A stretch of DNA of 64,000 nt from Gyrodactylus bullatarudis (Eukaryota; Platyhelminthes; Monogenea; Gyrodactylidea; Gyrodactylidae). Position 1 is the stretch's first letter. Each line of letters starts with the position of its first letter. Location: the NCBI GenBank assembly GCA_012064415.1, contig SSNU01000075.1, positions 618,148 through 682,147 on the forward strand, written 5' to 3'. The notes under the pieces were generated by a model. It saw nothing but the letters and a program-made list of their open reading frames with translations, searched no databases and had not been told where the DNA came from. This document shows, in pieces, positions 59,117 to 64,000 of this stretch. The position numbers and the translations under genes were made by a program.

Positions 59117-59822
59117 AAGCTAGTTAGTATGAAGATGAGAATTTATGATTTTTTAGAAATTCTTAAATTTTTCATCAAGAAATCGAATTTGATCAAGATT
59201 TTTTGGCATCTAGATCAGGAGGCCCTCTTTCACGATACGGAGAAAAAAAATTAGAAAAAATCAATTTTAAAGGAAAATACGGCAAATTTGAAATCTTTAA
59301 GTAGCGCCAAATTCCCAATTTTTTGAACTTTGAGTTGAATATTTTTATTGATATCAATGTGAAAGTGATCAAAAGTTGAGTTTTAGGATCCCAATAAGAC
59401 AAAAAAACCGCTAATAATCATGAAAATTTTGATAAATTCATCATTTTTCTGGGATCTTGAAATATCAAATTTCATCGACTTTCAAGTAGGAAAAATGATG
59501 AAAAAATCAAAATTTGATTTTGACACGATTATGGGGGGATTCTCAAAACCAGATTCAGCATATTTAATTTCTTCGACTAATTGTGATTCAACTTCTGATC
59601 ACTCTCTCACATTGAAATCAATAAAAATTTCAACTCAAAGTTCAAAAAATTGGGAATTTGCCGTATTTTCCTTAAAAATTGATTTTTTCTCATTTTTTCT
59701 CCTTATCGTGAAAGAGGGCCTCATGATCTAGATTCGAAAAATTCTTGATCAAATTCGATTTCTTGATGGAAAAATCAAGGATTTCGTAAAATTTATAAAT
59801 TCCCATCTTCATATTAACTAGG
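59117..59822. mobile_element. Foldback/MITE element, about 705 bp
   Basis: Left end AAGCTAGTTAGTATGAAGAT and right end CCCATCTTCATATTAACTAG. The interior matches the 23530-24257 element on both halves (GGAAAATACGGCAAATTTGA near 59270; TTGCCGTATTTTCCTTAAAA near 59657). Non-coding. It is the best-preserved member by symmetry of its ends. Confidence 0.82.
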
Positions 59823-60245
59823 TGGTGTAGCGATAAAATATTACAATTCAATGATGAAGTTTGTTACTTCCGTTTAAAATGGTAAAAAACAACTGTCGGT
59901 TAAAAAAAGAAATGTAGGGGTAAAATCATATTTTTTAATGTTAATTTTTATAAGAAGTCGTAATTTCTATTCCCAATAACAATACAGCTTTAATTAACTA
60001 TCAAAATTTATGTATTGAAAATGTAGAAAATTTGGAAATTCTTCTAAAATGATGTATTCCAGATTATTGTTTTATCGATAATTTCGCCTGTTTCAAATAA
60101 TCCCAAAATAAGGAATAAAATCAACTTTTTCTCTGAAATGCAATACAAAACTTTACTTTCCCCTAATTATGTTCAATGTCTTAATATAGGGAAGTAAAAT
60201 TCATTTTAGAAAATTTGTCTTGTTCTTCTTTAAAGTTAGTTGACA
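59823..60245. other. No recognised feature
   Basis: AT-rich spacer between the foldback and the LINE 3' end. Confidence 0.4.
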
Positions 60246-60469
60246 TTTTTTTTTTTTTTTTTGTTAGAAAATGATTCTTTATTGAAAAAGGAATGATAAT
60301 AGAAAAAATCGAAATGAAAGGTAATTTTTGTACAATATAAAATAAAATTCTGATATCTGGTGTTTTGTAATATATTCAAAATTGAGAAAGTAATCTTGTC
60401 TATGAATATCTTTTAAATTGGCGTTTGCTAATCTGAAAAATTTTAACGAAATCAATCTGGTTTCCATTA

Positions 60470-63016
60470 CTAATGAAGATCAGGATAGAGAAGCGTATAA
60501 GAGTAATCAATTTTTGATCTTATATGTCCCATAATAGTTGTTACGGAGTAAAGGTTATCACAATTAGACAAGTCGTATTTTTCATGGAGGATGTTATAAG
60601 TGGGAAGTAGGAAATTATTTTGATAAGAAATGTTTCTTAAATTATAATTTCGTTCGATTTTAATGGATGTTTCGGTGAACTTTTTAATGATGAAGGCAAA
60701 ACGGCGAATCCAAAGAGGATTAAGACCGGAAGCCACGATCCGAGCATTGTAGGAATTGAGGTCAGGGTAAAGTGCGTATAAAAATCTATTTTGGATACCC
60801 TCAATATTTCGAGATTGTTCATTAGTCAAATTTGTAAGGAGGGGAGAAATATAATCAAAGTGTGGGAGCACTAATGATTTATAGGCCTTAATTCTCAGTA
60901 TTACCGATTTAGAGAATTTTAGGATAGCAAAAATCATGGAATTAATTTTAGGTATATTTGAGAATGGATTTAATTTAAGCTTGTGATTTATACCGAAACC
61001 TAGATCAGAAGTAAAGGAGACAATTTCTCCAGGAAGTAGAAGCGATTCAAGGAGGGTTGCAGGGAGACCCGATGGGAGCATTATTTTGCTTTTATCTCTA
61101 TTAATATGGAGCCCCATGGACTCAAGTGAATCTTTAAGGAGCGAGAAGTTTTGGTTGATTTTCATAATATCAAGGGAATTATTCACCTTGAAGACGAATT
61201 TCAAATCGTCTGCGAATTTAAAGAGGGCACCCTCAGTACCCTCCAGGAGCTGAATGTCAGCGAAACAAATATTGAAGAGAAGAGGACCAATAGTGGAACC
61301 TTGAGGAACCCCAGAATTAATGGGTTCAAGACTACTGGTGGTGTTATTAAATTCAACATACTGTAATCTATTACACAGGAAATACATGGTTAAATTGATG
61401 ATATGGGGGTCAATTTTATAAAAAATCAATTTTTGTTTAATAAAGGAAAATTTTAGCTTGTCAAAAGCCTTAGAAATATCTAGATAGTGGATAATAATAT
61501 AGTGCTCAGATTTTAATAGGGGGAAGGAATAATTCATGAATTCAAGCATATTTGTAGATGTGTTTTTCCCTGGTAGGAAACCATGTTGAGAATTGTCCGG
61601 GAACGGCTTAGGTAGATTATTGGAAATCTCATCAGTAAGGAACCGATCTAAAATCGTTAGGAAAATGTTGAGGGATGAAATTGGCCTTAAGTGATAGAGG
61701 GACGAATATTTTTTAGTTTTTGGGATGGGGGTGATTTTAACTATCAACCAATCATTTGGAATAAAACATTTGGATATACAGAAATTGAGGTAATTACATA
61801 ATAATATCAGGAAAGAGGATGAGAGATTTGATAGTAAATAAAATGAATTGTGGTGAATATCAAGTCTGTTGATATTTTTACAGTTAGAAAACATACTGTT
61901 TAAGGAGGATGGAGTGATGAAGGGAGGGGGCGAGTCGGTTACAATAGGATCAATGGTTTCATGATGATTGAATGAGTTAATAAAGAATTTGTTAATTTGA
62001 ATACAGAAATCTTGGTCTGAATGAGGAGTGAAATTTTTTATAGATGATTTTTTATTAATGTTTAGTAGTTTTCTGAATTTAGCCCAACCTTTTTGGGGGT
62101 TAGAATCCAGATCATTAGCAACACAAGTTTCGAACGATTTCAGAGAGATAAAATCAATTTTTGATGAACAGTTGAAGAATTTCTTAGAGTTAATAGTAGT
62201 TCTAGTAGCTTTAATAATCAAAAAATAAAATAATCCGAAGTTGAATTCGTCGTTTACAAAGATTAAGGAGGAAAATTTTTGAATGAGATTCTTGAATTTT
62301 TTGACATCGACAACTTTTTTAACGTTTTGGTAAAATTTGGAATGATTAGATAATGAGAAATTGAAAAATATGATATTATGATCAGAAAAAGGTACAGGAT
62401 ATGTTGATGAGTCATGAAATACATTAGTAAATATGAGATCAATAATATTGTTTTGACGGGTGGGTTGGGATATGATTTGATTTAGACCATTTGTTACTAA
62501 TAATTTATCAAATGTAGTGGGAACAAGGGGCAAACCTTTATCAGTTGGGAAATTAAAGTCACCGAGGATAGTAGTGTTTTTAATACGAGTGTCTACTTTA
62601 GAGTAGATATGTTCTAGCAAAATATCATCAGAGATGAAGTATTTACTACCAATTGGGGGTCTATAAACTAGAATAAAATTGTGTAAAGAGCCTTGTAAGT
62701 TAATTATCATATGAATATGCTGAAACGGGACATTGTGAGGAATAAAATAATCAATTTTTATTGACGAGTGAATGTAGACACCAACACCACCACCAGTAAA
62801 ATCAAGTCTATCAGCCCTAAGAAATTGATAATCAGAAATAATTAGCATAGAATCAGAAACAAAAGGGTTGAGCCAGGTTTCGGTGATAAAAAACATTGAG
62901 GGCTTAAATTTAGTTATGATGTTTTTGATATTGAAAAAGGTATTTTTGGATAATAAAGAGCGAGTATTTAGAAGGAAGAAACCAGAGTGATTAACGAAAA
63001 AAATTTTCAGACTCAC
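60470..63016 (-). CDS. LINE ORF2: endonuclease plus reverse transcriptase
   Basis: An intact frame of 848 residues that nicks target DNA and reverse-transcribes the element RNA. The N-terminal apurinic-type endonuclease (about 1-225) shows ET at 46-47, the ILGDFNFP box at 150-157 and FSDHNI at 210-215. The reverse transcriptase shows ITPIPK at 428-433, LDISKAFD at 512-519, GVPQGSTIGPLLF at 569-581 and catalytic FADD at 601-604, an F variant of YADD common in LINEs. The C-terminus ends YPDLH, conserved in all copies. No RNase H is seen. Clade is uncertain (CR1/Jockey-like group). With all catalytic residues and no stop, it may be active if ORF1 is sound. Confidence 0.94.
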   Translation of the reverse strand: MSLKIFFVNHSGFFLLNTRSLLSKNTFFNIKNIITKFKPSMFFITETWLNPFVSDSMLIISDYQFLRADRLDFTGGGVGVYIHSSIKIDYFIPHNVPFQHIHMIINLQGSLHNFILVYRPPIGSKYFISDDILLEHIYSKVDTRIKNTTILGDFNFPTDKGLPLVPTTFDKLLVTNGLNQIISQPTRQNNIIDLIFTNVFHDSSTYPVPFSDHNIIFFNFSLSNHSKFYQNVKKVVDVKKFKNLIQKFSSLIFVNDEFNFGLFYFLIIKATRTTINSKKFFNCSSKIDFISLKSFETCVANDLDSNPQKGWAKFRKLLNINKKSSIKNFTPHSDQDFCIQINKFFINSFNHHETIDPIVTDSPPPFITPSSLNSMFSNCKNINRLDIHHNSFYLLSNLSSSFLILLCNYLNFCISKCFIPNDWLIVKITPIPKTKKYSSLYHLRPISSLNIFLTILDRFLTDEISNNLPKPFPDNSQHGFLPGKNTSTNMLEFMNYSFPLLKSEHYIIIHYLDISKAFDKLKFSFIKQKLIFYKIDPHIINLTMYFLCNRLQYVEFNNTTSSLEPINSGVPQGSTIGPLLFNICFADIQLLEGTEGALFKFADDLKFVFKVNNSLDIMKINQNFSLLKDSLESMGLHINRDKSKIMLPSGLPATLLESLLLPGEIVSFTSDLGFGINHKLKLNPFSNIPKINSMIFAILKFSKSVILRIKAYKSLVLPHFDYISPLLTNLTNEQSRNIEGIQNRFLYALYPDLNSYNARIVASGLNPLWIRRFAFIIKKFTETSIKIERNYNLRNISYQNNFLLPTYNILHEKYDLSNCDNLYSVTTIMGHIRSKIDYSYTLLYPDLH

Positions 63017-64000
63017 TAATTTGATTGTTTAAAGCAATGGAAACTGCATCTAGGTCAACATTAGAGTCATCGTGACCAGAGCCATGTTTGACACGATCGT
63101 GAGGAGGAGGAAGGTTGTAAGCCACATTTGGTGAGTTTTCTTTATCTTCTGATATTGATTGGCAAGGATTAATTGGACGTAGATTAAAGAAATTGAGAAT
63201 TGAGGATTGAGAGAGACAAGTTGATTCTGGCTGTCTAAGAGATTTCCTTTTTTGAGCAACGGTGTGTGATCCAATCTCAAGTGGAGAGAAGACTGGTCTT
63301 TTATTGCTTGGAGCTGGAGTTTCAATAGTAATTCCAGGGTGAAGAATTTCTGATGAGGACACGGGGCTAACTGGTGCTTGTGTTGATTGCGATGACGGGA
63401 AAGTCAGAGGAATTGATTGGGGAACATTAGCAGGTTGGATGATTGAGTCAAATTTTTTAACTGAGCTGGTTGTTTTTTGACTGGATTTGAGTTTGTAATT
63501 TGTCTCACGACATGAATAAAGGCGTTTGGTTTTACAAAGAGAGATCATTTGATGAACAATTGAGTTGGAGGGTTTCCTTTTGAATACAATACGAATAAAA
63601 ATAGATCCGAATTCATCTAACTATCATGTTATTTGAATGTGCTTTGTTTAGAGGTTTGAAAGATAATGACGAAGTATGCTCTTTTGTGATTGGATTATGA
63701 CGATTGAAATCAGAAGGTGGTTGCCAAACATTACTCAATGATGATGAGTTAACATAAGGGTTAATTACATGTTTAGTACATGGATATGTAACAAGAGGAG
63801 GTGGAATAGATGTATTAATGATAGCTTTGGATGAATATTTGATGTATTCGAGTTCTCTTTTAAGCATATGAATCTCTTTAGTAAGATTGTTTATTTGTAT
63901 ATCCTTTAGGAGTATGGAATTGTTAATCAATTCAAGTTTTTGATTGAAAATATCATGAAATTTTCCAAATTCATGAGAGAGTTCGAATTTAGCGGTTGAT
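62991..64000 (-). CDS. LINE ORF1, coiled-coil protein, partial, one frame change
   Basis: The reading is open to the window edge. The upstream frame (about 63613-64000) contains FHDIFNQKLELINNSILLKD, then KEIHMLKRELEYIKYSS, a probable coiled coil, then a Ser/Pro/His-rich stretch, and stops after NNMIVR. A second frame starts immediately, DEFGSIFIRIVFKRKPSNSI, passes MISLCKTKRLYSCRETNYKL, then proline/serine-rich sequence, and ends SESENFFR at 62991. The join near 63613-63625 is either a mutation or a programmed shift. ORF1 proteins of LINEs bind the element RNA; no RRM or CCHC finger is visible in the part present. Its stop overlaps the ORF2 start by 26 bp. Confidence 0.7.

Larger units (their letters stand above)
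60246..64000 (-). mobile_element. Near full-length LINE retrotransposon, leaves window
   Basis: The 3' end is an 18-base T-run followed by GTTAGAAAATG (complement of CATTTTCTAAC plus A-run). ORF2 is at 60470-63016 and ORF1 at 62991 to beyond 64000. The ORFs overlap by 26 bp. About 220 bp of 3' untranslated sequence follows ORF2. This is the reference copy for the fragments at 14.3, 28.9, 46.4, 48.6 and 56.7 kb. The 5' end lies outside the window. Confidence 0.93.

Noticed and set aside
61151..61366. Plus-strand frame opposite the LINE reverse transcriptase
   Set aside because: Shadow of LINE ORF2 on the other strand.

Overview
The window is AT-rich nuclear DNA from an invertebrate animal. 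It carries one beta-spectrin gene with very short GT-AG introns (57-74 nt, plus one of 389 nt), one seven-helix peptide-receptor-like gene, and about 54 kb of gene-poor DNA full of transposable elements. Spectrin architecture and intron size fit an ecdysozoan or similar compact invertebrate. I cannot name a phylum from sequence alone.

Region by region: (1) 253-7961, minus strand: complete seven-exon beta-spectrin, 2336 codons before the stop, with two calponin-homology domains, a long spectrin-repeat rod and a C-terminal PH domain. (2) 8534-9649, minus strand: single-exon rhodopsin-like GPCR. (3) 9.7-31 kb: a Penelope-like (PLE) C-terminal fragment, an unidentified repeated coding remnant at 13.4-13.8 kb, two damaged LINE copies (14.3 and 28.9 kb), a mariner with intact ends and a frameshifted transposase, TTAA-bounded elements, and the 3' half of a piggyBac. 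(4) 31-51 kb: almost no coding sequence; foldback elements, LINE tails, a MULE remnant, a tandem-repeat foldback, and several hammerhead-ribozyme-like motifs. (5) 51.0-52.8 kb: a strikingly young ISXO2/Merlin-like DNA transposon whose 303-bp inverted ends differ at one base by my reading and whose transposase has an apparent 30-nt intron. (6) 54.3-58.2 kb: LINE fragment, a Penelope-like retroelement (RT plus GIY-YIG) with one disabling break, a LINE tail, and a frameshifted MULE transposase with a SWIM finger. (7) 60.2 kb to the window edge, minus strand: a long LINE with an intact endonuclease-RT ORF2 and an upstream coiled-coil ORF1 that leaves the window.

The host genes work independently: spectrin builds the submembrane skeleton and the GPCR senses an extracellular ligand. 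Everything else is a mobile-element community. LINE copies share one 3' terminus ending in TTCTAAC plus an A-run. Non-autonomous foldback families share an inverted end resembling CTAGTTAATATGAAGATGGG. The most unusual signals are two families of self-cleaving-RNA-like motifs (22.2, 36.1 and 36.3 kb; and 38.9, 39.3, 39.7 and 53.7 kb) and the very recent ISXO2-like element.
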